From: Bacillota bacterium | Lineage (GTDB): Bacteria; Bacillota; Dethiobacteria; DTU022 | DNA length: 17,820 bases | NCBI GenBank assembly: GCA_012797095.1 | Contig: JAAZPS010000276.1 | Span: forward strand, 1 to 17,820 | Direction of reading: 5' to 3' | Shown here: positions 1-7,150 of the stretch, in pieces | How positions within the stretch are numbered: position 1 is the stretch's first letter | How the letters are laid out: each line of letters opens with the position of its first letter | Translations under genes and position numbers: made by a program | Notes under the pieces: model-generated | Told to the model about the DNA's origin: nothing | What the model saw: the letters and a program-made list of their open reading frames with translations, nothing else | Databases searched by the model: none

Positions 1-1397
1 AAAAGCTGATGGAAGGGGTGCGGAACGGTTACAGCGAAGAGGAGATGGATGATTTGCGGGGGCTCATGCGTCAATACGAGGGCTTGAGCCTCTCCGAGCT
101 GCAGCACTATGCCTTATCGGATCATGTCAAAGATTTTTACTACACCGCCTCGACCTCCCTGAATGCGGCTGAGGGCATCGAGCCGTACAGCACCGAGGAT
201 ACAGCGGGGGCCAACGCCCGCCGTGAACAGGATGGAAGAGCGCAATTCGGCGGGGCGGGGCATGGCGGCGGGTTCGGCGGAATGGCCATGGGCGATTTCT
301 CTCTCACGGGATATTCAAGCGAGAGCGCCATGACCAGATTTGTCTCCGGCGAGTCGCAAATCACCGGGGGCGCCATGTTTGATCCGGCGTCACCTGATTA
401 TGATTGCCTGATCAGCAGCGAACTTGCGGTATTTAACGGACTTACAGTGGGCGACATCTTCACATTGGAGAACCCTGACAATGAAGGGGAAACATACTCC
501 CTGACCATTGTTGGGATCTATGAAAACGCGAGCTCCGATCTGGAGAGCGGCCGGATGATGTTCGGGACGGCCAATGACCCGGCCAACCTGATCTGTGTCA
601 GCTATAAAGCGGTAAATGCTATGGCGGAGCAATCCTCGACTATGGCTGTCACCGAAACCGATCCGAACGGTCGGGAGATAACAACGGCTCTATCCCTGCA
701 AACCTCGGGCACCTTTCTATTTGGAAACAGGGCGGATTACGACAGCTTCGAGCGGGAAATCAGGGATAAAGGGTTGTCCGTATACTACACGCTTTCTTCA
801 TCGGACCTGAACAGCTACGCTGAAAAGCTTGTTCCACTGGAAAACTTGAGCAGTTTTGCCTCAACTCTGCTGGCGGTGATTCTGAGTGTAGGTGCGATTG
901 TCCTTGTTGTAGTGAACATCTTCAATATCCGGGAGCGTAAATATGAAGTGGGTGTGCTGACGGCAATAGGGATCAAGAAGACAAAGGTAGCGGCTCAGTT
1001 TGTGATTGAACTGCTTGCGGTTACGCTTATCGCCATCATCATCGGGACGGGGATCGGGGCGATCGTCTCCGTACCTGTATCTAACAACCTGCTGAGTTCG
1101 CAGATCGAGGCCCAGAAAACAGTGCATAGTTCGTTGGAGCAAAGGTTTGGCCGGCCTGGCGGAGACCCTGAAGGCGGGATGACCGTTCCCGGTGGGTTCG
1201 GCGGGCCCATGTTCGGGAAGGGCGGAGCCTTTAGAAGCTCCATCGAATATATAAATACGATCAATGCCGGCGTTGATCTTTCCATCCTTTTGCAGCTCAT
1301 GGGCATCGGTATTCTGCTGACCATAGTATCGAGTTTGGCAGGGATTGTCTTTGTGATGAGGTACGACCCGCTGACCATACTGGCCAACCGGGATTAA
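1..1397 (+). CDS. ABC transporter permease, FtsX/MacB type (5' partial)
   Basis: This is the C-terminal part of a membrane permease of an ABC export or lipoprotein-type system. The frame is open to the left edge, with codons before the first ATG at 9, and no N-terminal membrane helix is present, so the gene starts outside the window. Numbering from that ATG, residues 1-280 form a soluble, presumably extracytoplasmic domain. Three hydrophobic segments follow near 285-305, 331-357 and 425-450, the usual FtsX arrangement. The segment after the first helix (RERKYEVGVLTAIGIKK) and the C-terminal DPLTILANRD are typical FtsX signatures. Two loops are strikingly Gly/Met-rich (about 79-96 and 381-407). 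The ATPase gene begins 16 bp downstream, so the two probably form one transporter. The substrate cannot be read from the sequence. Confidence 0.88.
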   Translation, partial: KLMEGVRNGYSEEEMDDLRGLMRQYEGLSLSELQHYALSDHVKDFYYTASTSLNAAEGIEPYSTEDTAGANARREQDGRAQFGGAGHGGGFGGMAMGDFSLTGYSSESAMTRFVSGESQITGGAMFDPASPDYDCLISSELAVFNGLTVGDIFTLENPDNEGETYSLTIVGIYENASSDLESGRMMFGTANDPANLICVSYKAVNAMAEQSSTMAVTETDPNGREITTALSLQTSGTFLFGNRADYDSFEREIRDKGLSVYYTLSSSDLNSYAEKLVPLENLSSFASTLLAVILSVGAIVLVVVNIFNIRERKYEVGVLTAIGIKKTKVAAQFVIELLAVTLIAIIIGTGIGAIVSVPVSNNLLSSQIEAQKTVHSSLEQRFGRPGGDPEGGMTVPGGFGGPMFGKGGAFRSSIEYINTINAGVDLSILLQLMGIGILLTIVSSLAGIVFVMRYDPLTILANRD

Positions 1398-1413
1398 CGA
1401 AGGGGGAAAAGCG

Positions 1414-2067
1414 ATGAGCATCCTATCCTTGGACAATATTGGATTTTCTTACGGAAAGGGCGAAAAAATACTGCAAGAACTCGTTTATGAATTTGAAAAA
1501 GGAAAAATCTATGCCATCGTGGGACGTTCCGGCGCGGGTAAAACCACCCTTCTTTCGCTGCTCAGCGGGCTGACCTCTCCCACGGAGGGCGTGATCCTGT
1601 TCAAAGGCAACGATATTCGCAGAATCGATCGCTACCGCTACCGGAGCCAGTATGTGGGAGTCATTTTTCAACAATTCAATCTGCTGCCCCATCTGACAGC
1701 TGTTGAAAATGTAGAGCTGTCCATGCGGGCCTCGGGTAAGATGATCCGGGAGAAGCGCAAAGCAGCACTGCAGTTGCTGGAGAGAGTGGGCCTGGACGAA
1801 AGATTGGCCAATCGCCGCATCCTGAAACTTTCCGGCGGCGAACAGCAGCGCGTGGCCATTGCCCGGGCGCTCTCTTTTGATCCCGAGGTTATACTTGCCG
1901 ATGAACCCACGGGGAACCTGGATCTGACCACGCAGGAGGAGATCATGGAGATATTCACCCAGCTGGCTCATGGGGAGGATAGATGTGTGATCATCGTCAG
2001 CCATTCCCCCAAAGTGGCCGACAGCGCAGATCATGTTTACAGGCTTTCCCCTTTAACATCGCCCTGA
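1414..2067 (+). CDS. ABC transporter ATP-binding protein (LolD/MacB-like)
   Basis: A 217-residue cytoplasmic ATPase of the LolD/FtsE/MacB subfamily, expected to energise the upstream FtsX-type permease. Visible motifs are Walker A GRSGAGKT (37-44), Q-loop FQQFN (85-89), signature LSGGEQQR (139-146), Walker B VILADE (159-164) followed by the D-loop, and the H-loop histidine in SHSPK (about 197). Length is normal for a single-domain ATPase. An AGGGGGAAAAG ribosome binding site lies just before the ATG. The gene follows the permease by 16 bp, which implies one transcript. It is distinct from the ATPase domain fused to the next permease, so the locus encodes two ATPases. Confidence 0.93.
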   Translation: MSILSLDNIGFSYGKGEKILQELVYEFEKGKIYAIVGRSGAGKTTLLSLLSGLTSPTEGVILFKGNDIRRIDRYRYRSQYVGVIFQQFNLLPHLTAVENVELSMRASGKMIREKRKAALQLLERVGLDERLANRRILKLSGGEQQRVAIARALSFDPEVILADEPTGNLDLTTQEEIMEIFTQLAHGEDRCVIIVSHSPKVADSADHVYRLSPLTSP

Positions 2068-2219
2068 TGGCCGGTAAGGCGATTGGAGGGGCCCATTGGA
2101 TGCACCGGGGGAAATTGCCTCGGGGAAAAGGGGTGCCCTCACGAACGGAGGCAGAATGCGGTGTTTCGATTGACAAATACATATGGTAAATAGTACAGTT
2201 GCCTGAAGGAGACTGGGAT

Positions 2220-4883
2220 ATGCTTCAATTGAAAAGTATTGTTAAACATTACGCCATGGCCGATCGAAGCGTAGAAGCCCTCAGGGGGATCGACCTTGAA
2301 TTTCGCAAGAGCGAATTTGTGGCCATTCTCGGTCCGTCGGGCTGCGGCAAGACGACTCTGCTCAATATCATTGGCGGTCTCGATCGCTATACCAGCGGCG
2401 ATCTTGTTGTCAACGGCCTATCGACAAAAAAATTCAAGGATGTCGACTGGGACATATATAGAAACAACTCCATCGGTTTCGTCTTTCAAAATTACAACCT
2501 TATCCCGCATCAAAGCGTCCTTTCCAATGTGGAGCTGGCCCTGACCCTGGCCGGCATCTCCAGGGCCGAGCGCCGCAGACGGGCTACCGAGGCCCTCGTC
2601 AAGGTCGGTCTTGCGGGGCACCTTCAGAAGAGGCCGAATCAGCTCTCGGGCGGGGAGATGCAGCGCGTGGCCATCGCCCGCGCCCTGGTGAATGATCCCG
2701 ATATCCTGCTGGCCGATGAGCCGACCGGTGCGCTGGACACCGGGACAAGCGCCCAGATCATGGCGATCTTGAAGGAGATCTCCAGGGAGCGTCTGATCAT
2801 CATGGTGACGCACAATTCCGAGATCGCCAGAGCCTATTCTACCAGGATCATCCGGTTGCTGGACGGCAGCGTGACCGACGATACCGCTCCCTATCACGGT
2901 AAGGAACAGTCCCCGGTCAGGGAGGGGGATCAGGGGAGAAAAAAGAAGAGATCGATGTCCTTCCTCACGGCGCTCTCGCTGAGCCTGAACAACCTGATGA
3001 CCAAGAAAGCACGCACCTTCCTGACCGCCTTTGCCGGGAGCATCGGGATCATCGGCATTGCGCTGATCCTCTCCCTTTCCAGCGGCATGCAGGCCTATAT
3101 CAAAAATATGCAGGAAGACACCCTGTCGACCTATCCCCTCCAGATCTCCGGCCAGTCGATGGATATGGCCGGCATGATGGGCTCGATGATGCGCTCCAAC
3201 AGAAAGAGCGGCGAGGAACATGAGCTGGACAGGGTCTATGCCAACAACATTACCACCGACATGATGAAAGGCATTTCCGCACAGGTAGCCAAAAACGATC
3301 TGAAACGCTTCAAGGTCTATCTGGACAGCGAAGAAGGCTGCGGAATCCGTGATATCTCCAACGCGGTGCAGTACGGATACGGCCTGGAGCTGCAGCTCTA
3401 CAGCGCCGACACCGCCGACGGCATTCTGAAGGTGAACCCGAGCGATATCCTCTCCCTGATGTGGGATGGTGGCGGCTCGCCCGGCAATGGGATGATGCAT
3501 GGTGGTGGCACCGGTGTATCGGTAACGAACGCCGAGATCTGGACCGAGATGATTGGCAACCAGGCGTTGCTCGAAAAACAGTACGAGCTCCTTGCGGGCT
3601 CCTGGCCCACTTCCTATGACGAGGTTGTTCTGGTGGTGGATGAGAACAATGAGCTCAGCGATACAGTGCTTTATGCGCTGGGCCTGCTGGATCAGGCCGG
3701 ACTCAAAGAAATGAAGGAGAAGATCGAAAAGGGAGAAAGCATTGCTGAAGCAGCCGGAGATACCACCGCCTATTCTTATGCTGAGCTGCTGGGGCTCTCT
3801 TTCAAGTTGCTATTGAACACAGATCGCTACGAAAAAGAAATGGAGAAGGGTCTGTGGGTCGATCGCGGCGATGAGGAGACCTACATGAAACCCGTCATCG
3901 GCAAAGCCCAGGAAATAAGGGTCGCGGGAATTATACGGCCGCAGAAAGAGGTTACTGCCACCTCGATCAGCGGAGCCGTTGCCTATACTGCCGAGCTGGC
4001 CAGGTATGTGATGGACAGGATTAATGAAGCCGAAATCGTCAAAGAACAGAAGGCGGAACCCGAAATAAATGTGCTGACCGGTCTGCCCTTCGACATGGAT
4101 GATTATACAGATAATTTGACGATGGATGATCTTGAACAATACCTGCAAACACTGCCTGCGGCCGGGCAAAAACAGATGCAGGGGATGATGAGCTCTCTGA
4201 CGGAGGAGGAAGCGCTTGCCGCCTTTGCAGGGATGATGAGGGATGCCGCCGGCAAAGCGACAACATACGAGGATAATCTGGTGCGCTTTGGCGTTGTTGA
4301 TCTGGATAATCCCGATTCCATCAGCATCTATCCAAAAGACTACGATTCGAAAGAGAGTGTCTCCGCCTATATCGAAGATTACAACAGGGCGCAGAAAGAG
4401 GCGGGGCATGACGAATATGTGATCAGCTACTCCGACATGATGGCCGTCATGATGTCCTCGGTCACCTCTATCGTCAATATCATCACCTATGTGCTGATCG
4501 CTTTTGTGGCGATCTCGTTGGTGGTCTCGTCCCTTATGATCGGGATCATTACCTATATATCGGTATTGGAAAGGACCAAGGAGATCGGCATATTGCGCAG
4601 TATCGGCGCATCAAAGAAAGATATATCCAGGGTCTTCAATGCCGAAACCATCATTGTTGGATTCGTGGCCGGAGCGCTGGGTATTCTGATCACACTGCTG
4701 CTGAACATCCCGATCAGCTATATCATCAACCGGTTTGTCGATGTTTCGGGACTTGCAAGGCTGCCCGTTTACGGTGCCGTTGGGCTGATCATCATCAGCG
4801 TGCTTCTGACCGTTATCGCCGGGCTGCTTCCCTCCAGAATAGCCGCCCGGAAAGATCCGGTGGAAGCGCTGCGTACCGAATGA
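2220..4883 (+). CDS. ABC transporter, ATPase-FtsX permease fusion (MacB-like)
   Basis: An 887-residue fusion of an ABC ATPase and an FtsX-type permease with MacB-like topology. The ATPase (1-225) has Walker A GPSGCGKT (38-45), signature LSGGEMQR (142-149), Walker B DILLADEP (161-168) and H-loop THN (197-199). After a basic linker (RKKKR, about 240-244) comes TM1 (270-289), a large extracytoplasmic domain of about 450 residues, then three helices near 752-780, 810-830 and 851-871, ending in DPVEALRTE. A TTG 7 codons upstream is also in frame, but the ATG at 2220 is preferred because AAGGAG (2206-2211) sits 8 nt before it and the protein then begins with a normal ATPase strand. Two Met-rich patches occur in the outer domain (about 313-324 and 416-430). 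It is larger than typical MacB, as in Firmicute peptide/antibiotic exporters. Substrate unknown. Confidence 0.9.
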   Translation: MLQLKSIVKHYAMADRSVEALRGIDLEFRKSEFVAILGPSGCGKTTLLNIIGGLDRYTSGDLVVNGLSTKKFKDVDWDIYRNNSIGFVFQNYNLIPHQSVLSNVELALTLAGISRAERRRRATEALVKVGLAGHLQKRPNQLSGGEMQRVAIARALVNDPDILLADEPTGALDTGTSAQIMAILKEISRERLIIMVTHNSEIARAYSTRIIRLLDGSVTDDTAPYHGKEQSPVREGDQGRKKKRSMSFLTALSLSLNNLMTKKARTFLTAFAGSIGIIGIALILSLSSGMQAYIKNMQEDTLSTYPLQISGQSMDMAGMMGSMMRSNRKSGEEHELDRVYANNITTDMMKGISAQVAKNDLKRFKVYLDSEEGCGIRDISNAVQYGYGLELQLYSADTADGILKVNPSDILSLMWDGGGSPGNGMMHGGGTGVSVTNAEIWTEMIGNQALLEKQYELLAGSWPTSYDEVVLVVDENNELSDTVLYALGLLDQAGLKEMKEKIEKGESIAEAAGDTTAYSYAELLGLSFKLLLNTDRYEKEMEKGLWVDRGDEETYMKPVIGKAQEIRVAGIIRPQKEVTATSISGAVAYTAELARYVMDRINEAEIVKEQKAEPEINVLTGLPFDMDDYTDNLTMDDLEQYLQTLPAAGQKQMQGMMSSLTEEEALAAFAGMMRDAAGKATTYEDNLVRFGVVDLDNPDSISIYPKDYDSKESVSAYIEDYNRAQKEAGHDEYVISYSDMMAVMMSSVTSIVNIITYVLIAFVAISLVVSSLMIGIITYISVLERTKEIGILRSIGASKKDISRVFNAETIIVGFVAGALGILITLLLNIPISYIINRFVDVSGLARLPVYGAVGLIIISVLLTVIAGLLPSRIAARKDPVEALRTE

Positions 4884-4898
4884 TAGAGCATACAGGTC

Positions 4899-4939
4899 GA
4901 GCTGGCTTACCAAATGTTTCATTTATGAGCTGATTTTTT
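4899..4939 (+). terminator. possible weak terminator after the ABC genes
   Basis: A small hairpin AAATG-TTT-CATTT (4912-4924), flanked by GAGCTG copies at 4899 and 4929 whose AGCT cores could pair, is followed by six T (4934-4939). The stem is weak and AT-rich, so this is only a candidate end for the ABC transcript. Confidence 0.28.
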
Positions 4940-5109
4940 CTTGGGAAAAGGGAAAAAGGGGTAAGCGGAGAAAACATAAGGTAAAGCAGCTATTATTTGG
5001 CCAACTAGCAATGCCATAATCCGCCACAGCATTTTTAAATCAATAGGAAAACAAATTTAGTGCAAGCATATGGATACCAGGGGCATGATTATTTGGGAGG
5101 TGGTGCATC

Positions 5110-6186
5110 TTGGAAAACAGGCAACTATTTATTAGAATCTGTGACAACTCCGAGGATAATGATAGTATTCCGCTGATGCTTCTCTCAAATGTTCTCAAGG
5201 GCATCCAGCAGACTTTTTACTACATTGGTTTATCTGAGGCCAGGTATGAGGTTAAGAGCAAAATTGGGCGGATACCCACCGAAATACGGCGATCGTGTGC
5301 ACTGAGGAAGAGACTTGTGCAAAGTGGTAGCTTTGAAATGATCGCTGAGGTTGTCGAACCGGATGGACAGCTGAGGATCCACGGAGATGTAGGTCTACAG
5401 GCGCGTGATAGCTTTCTGAGGATCATTGGCCTTCTTTCCGATGATTCCGGGGTAGAATCTTTGAAAGATGTTATTGTAGATAGCATCCTCAGGAGGACAA
5501 TTTTACGTTCTGTTCAGTCCTATTGCCCAAAAATGGGCGACCACTGGAGTGTCGGGTTCGGACCTTCATTTCAACAGATAACTGCGGCGCTAAACCCGTA
5601 TGTAAGTGACAATATACAGAACATACTCATTGAGCCTGAAATGGAGCACCGGCACATAGCTGGAGAATTGATCAGGGTGCATCTGGATGAAAACAAACTG
5701 TCGCTATACTACAAGCCGACAGGTAGGGTCCTTGACTGTCTTTACGATCCCGAACTGGAAAATTTTATAATAGATAATCTGAGGGGTTTGATCCAGGTTA
5801 GGGGAAAGATCCAACTCAATGATAGAGATGAACCTGATCGGATTGTGGAGTCTTACGCTGTTACCGAGATAAATTTGGAGCCTTTAAAACTATTTCAAGC
5901 CAGTGCCAAGGGGACAACGATTAAATTTACCCACCCCCTGAAATTTGAGTTTACCTTTGATGAGGAGGAGCAGGAAGCTTGTTTATGGAACGAAAATCTT
6001 AACATCTATGCCGTTGGATCGACCCGCGAGAAGGCCATTCTTGAAATAGAAGAAGATATAATCTGGTTATGGAAGGAATATGTTAATACGCCGAACAACG
6101 AACTTACGGAAGATGCCTGCGAGCTTAAGTTGAAACTCGAAGAAATTTTTGAGGAGGTTTCTATAGATAATGGGTGTTCGGGATAG
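5110..6186 (+). CDS. unrecognised protein with HicB-like C-terminus (putative antitoxin)
   Basis: A 358-residue soluble protein with no signal peptide or membrane segment. It starts with TTG, supported by GGGAGG (5095-5100) 9 nt upstream. The first ~280 residues match no family I can name; they open with a beta strand and a helix-rich stretch (SIPLMLLSNVLKGIQQTFYY). The last ~70 residues (FEFTFDEEEQEACLWNENLN, then AVGSTREKAILEIEEDI and a LTEDACELKLKLEEI tail) resemble the HicB-type fold: strands with an ageing, degenerate 'Y.A.G.T.EEA' pattern followed by a helix. The next gene encodes a HicA-like protein and overlaps by 17 nt, which supports a translationally coupled antitoxin-toxin pair. 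At this length it is far larger than classical HicB (about 70-150 residues). Local base composition is more AT-rich than the operons on either side, suggesting transfer. The antitoxin role is inferred from context. Confidence 0.6.
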   Translation: MENRQLFIRICDNSEDNDSIPLMLLSNVLKGIQQTFYYIGLSEARYEVKSKIGRIPTEIRRSCALRKRLVQSGSFEMIAEVVEPDGQLRIHGDVGLQARDSFLRIIGLLSDDSGVESLKDVIVDSILRRTILRSVQSYCPKMGDHWSVGFGPSFQQITAALNPYVSDNIQNILIEPEMEHRHIAGELIRVHLDENKLSLYYKPTGRVLDCLYDPELENFIIDNLRGLIQVRGKIQLNDRDEPDRIVESYAVTEINLEPLKLFQASAKGTTIKFTHPLKFEFTFDEEEQEACLWNENLNIYAVGSTREKAILEIEEDIIWLWKEYVNTPNNELTEDACELKLKLEEIFEEVSIDNGCSG

Positions 6187-6466
6187 ACACAGGGTTGCTC
6201 AGGCTCTTCGTTCTAAAGGTTTTATGGATACCGGAAAAGACCACCACAGATTCATTTACTATACACTTTCAGGGATAAAAACATCGGTTTTCACCAAGAT
6301 TAGCAGGGGGACAAGTCATAAAAGTATTTCAAGAGATAACCTTGGCCGGATGGCGAGGCAGTGTCGCCTTTCAAATGCCGAATTCCGAGAATTATTAGAT
6401 TGCCCCATGGGCAGAGATAGTTACGAAAATTTACTCAAAGTGAATGGTGAAATCAAGCTTAAATAA
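6170..6466 (+). CDS. HicA-like putative mRNA interferase toxin
   Basis: A 98-residue basic protein that looks like a divergent HicA/YcfA-type dsRNA-binding-fold toxin, whose family cleaves mRNA. The N-terminus has the helix-then-strand pattern VAQALRSKGF...GKDHHRFIYY, where one of the two histidines (25-26) would be the catalytic one. It continues with a strand/turn KTSVFTKISRGTSHKSIS and a helical tail (NLGRMARQCRLSNAEFRELL) ending in a DCP motif I associate with longer HicA-like variants. ATG at 6170 is preceded by GAGGAGG (6151-6157) inside the upstream gene, and the frames overlap by 17 nt. Gene order is antitoxin-like first, toxin second, opposite to classical hicAB. Toxicity is inferred; only the fold pattern and arrangement are visible. 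Confidence 0.6.
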   Translation: MGVRDRHRVAQALRSKGFMDTGKDHHRFIYYTLSGIKTSVFTKISRGTSHKSISRDNLGRMARQCRLSNAEFRELLDCPMGRDSYENLLKVNGEIKLK

Positions 6467-6750
6467 TGCAATTCCACCGAAAGAAGGGCTCACACAGGAA
6501 TTTATACCATCTTCGGAAGAGGATATCCTTTTATGAAATGGTCTCCGAATACCTGCGCCGTCTCTCTTTACAGGCCCTGCCGGCAAGTCAGCGTACCCTG
6601 ATGACCTTGGTCCTGCGCAAGCTGCTGGCCTCTTCGACCTTTTCTATTGGCGGTGCTCGTTATGAAGGCACCGACAGGCTACGGACTTGCTCATTTTTAC
6701 TGACAGAGGGATCATTATTCTATAAGCTTGCAATTTCTGTTCCCATCTGA
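6466..6750 (+). pseudogene. probable fragment of a SNF2-type helicase
   Basis: An open frame of 94 codons whose ATG overlaps the previous stop by one base, with no clear ribosome binding site. Residues 21-62 (nt 6526-6651) read SFYEMVSEYL...LPASQRTLMTLVLRKLLASS, a string I recognise from memory as an internal stretch of large bacterial SNF2/DEAD-type helicases found in defence or restriction islands, normally followed by TFAIAGTL. Here similarity stops at FSIGGARYEG and the frame runs into unrelated, low-complexity sequence. A roughly 45-residue internal piece of a protein of about 1000 residues cannot be functional as a helicase, so this is most likely the scar of a deleted island gene. It could alternatively be a small expressed ORF of unknown role. 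Confidence 0.5.
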
Positions 6751-6756
6751 TAGACT
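6728..6756 (+). promoter_or_regulatory. candidate promoter of the ylxM-ffh operon
   Basis: TTGCAA (6728-6733), 17 nt, then TAGACT (6751-6756); each box matches 4 of 6 of the vegetative consensus. Transcription would start near 6763, at the foot of the 6761-6784 hairpin. An alternative is CTGACA (6700-6705) with TATAAG (6721-6726), which has better boxes but only 15 nt spacing. Confidence 0.35.
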
Positions 6757-6760
6757 GAAG

Positions 6761-6784
6761 CTGTAAAGGAGATTGCCTTTACAG
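6761..6784 (+). promoter_or_regulatory. 9-bp perfect hairpin before ylxM
   Basis: CTGTAAAGG (6761-6769), a 6-nt loop AGATTG, then CCTTTACAG (6776-6784). It ends where the GAGGTG ribosome binding site of ylxM (6784-6789) begins. There is no T-run, so it is not an intrinsic terminator. It may be a 5' stabilising hairpin, a translation-modulating element or an operator dyad. Confidence 0.5.
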
Positions 6785-6791
6785 AGGTGCT

Positions 6792-7136
6792 ATGCTCGAC
6801 AAACTGAACCGGACCAATTTGCTGTATGATATCTACAGTGCACTGCTGACCAAGCGGCAGCAGGAAGTGCTGCAGCTTTACTACAGCTACAACCTGTCAC
6901 TTGCCGAGATTGCTGTTGAATACGGGGTCAGCAGACAGGCGATCCATGATCTGATCCGGCGGGCGCTTACCTCGATTGAGAGTTTCGAGAAGAAGTTGGG
7001 GCTGTATGCACTGTACTGCTTTCAGGATGCCCTTCTTCAGGAAGCCGGCACTATTCTGGAGCAGCCGGTGGGCCCCCGGGAAAGACAGCGCCTGCGGGAG
7101 ATTATCGAGCAGCTGCAACAAAACAACGAACAGTAA
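6792..7136 (+). CDS. ylxM: YlxM/p13-like DNA-binding protein (SRP-associated)
   Basis: A 114-residue helix-turn-helix protein of the YlxM (UPF0122) family, encoded immediately before ffh across Firmicutes and linked to the signal recognition particle pathway. It has the sigma-70 region-4-like pattern: LLTKRQQEVLQLYY (about 18-31), then SLAEIAVEYGVSRQAIHDLI (36-55), followed by a helical tail. Length matches the family (about 105-120). The GAGGTG ribosome binding site is close to the ATG (4-5 nt spacing). The stop lies 14 bp before the ffh start, so the two are co-transcribed. In many relatives ftsY precedes ylxM; here an accessory island does. Confidence 0.92.
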   Translation: MLDKLNRTNLLYDIYSALLTKRQQEVLQLYYSYNLSLAEIAVEYGVSRQAIHDLIRRALTSIESFEKKLGLYALYCFQDALLQEAGTILEQPVGPRERQRLREIIEQLQQNNEQ

Positions 7137-7150
7137 CGGTGGGGAAAGAG

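Noticed and set aside
1983..2189. Small 68-codon ORF bridging the ATPase gene and the gap after it
   Set aside because: It starts inside the ATPase gene in another frame, has no ribosome binding site, and its product looks random.
2170..2199. TTGACA with TACAGT (18-nt spacing) as a promoter for the ABC fusion gene
   Set aside because: The start would fall at about 2206, inside the ribosome binding site, leaving almost no leader; the -10 box is also poor.
2418..3500. Long minus-strand open frame of 360 codons
   Set aside because: It is antisense to the ABC fusion gene, has a His/Gly/Arg-rich composition typical of shadow frames, and shows no family motif or ribosome binding site.
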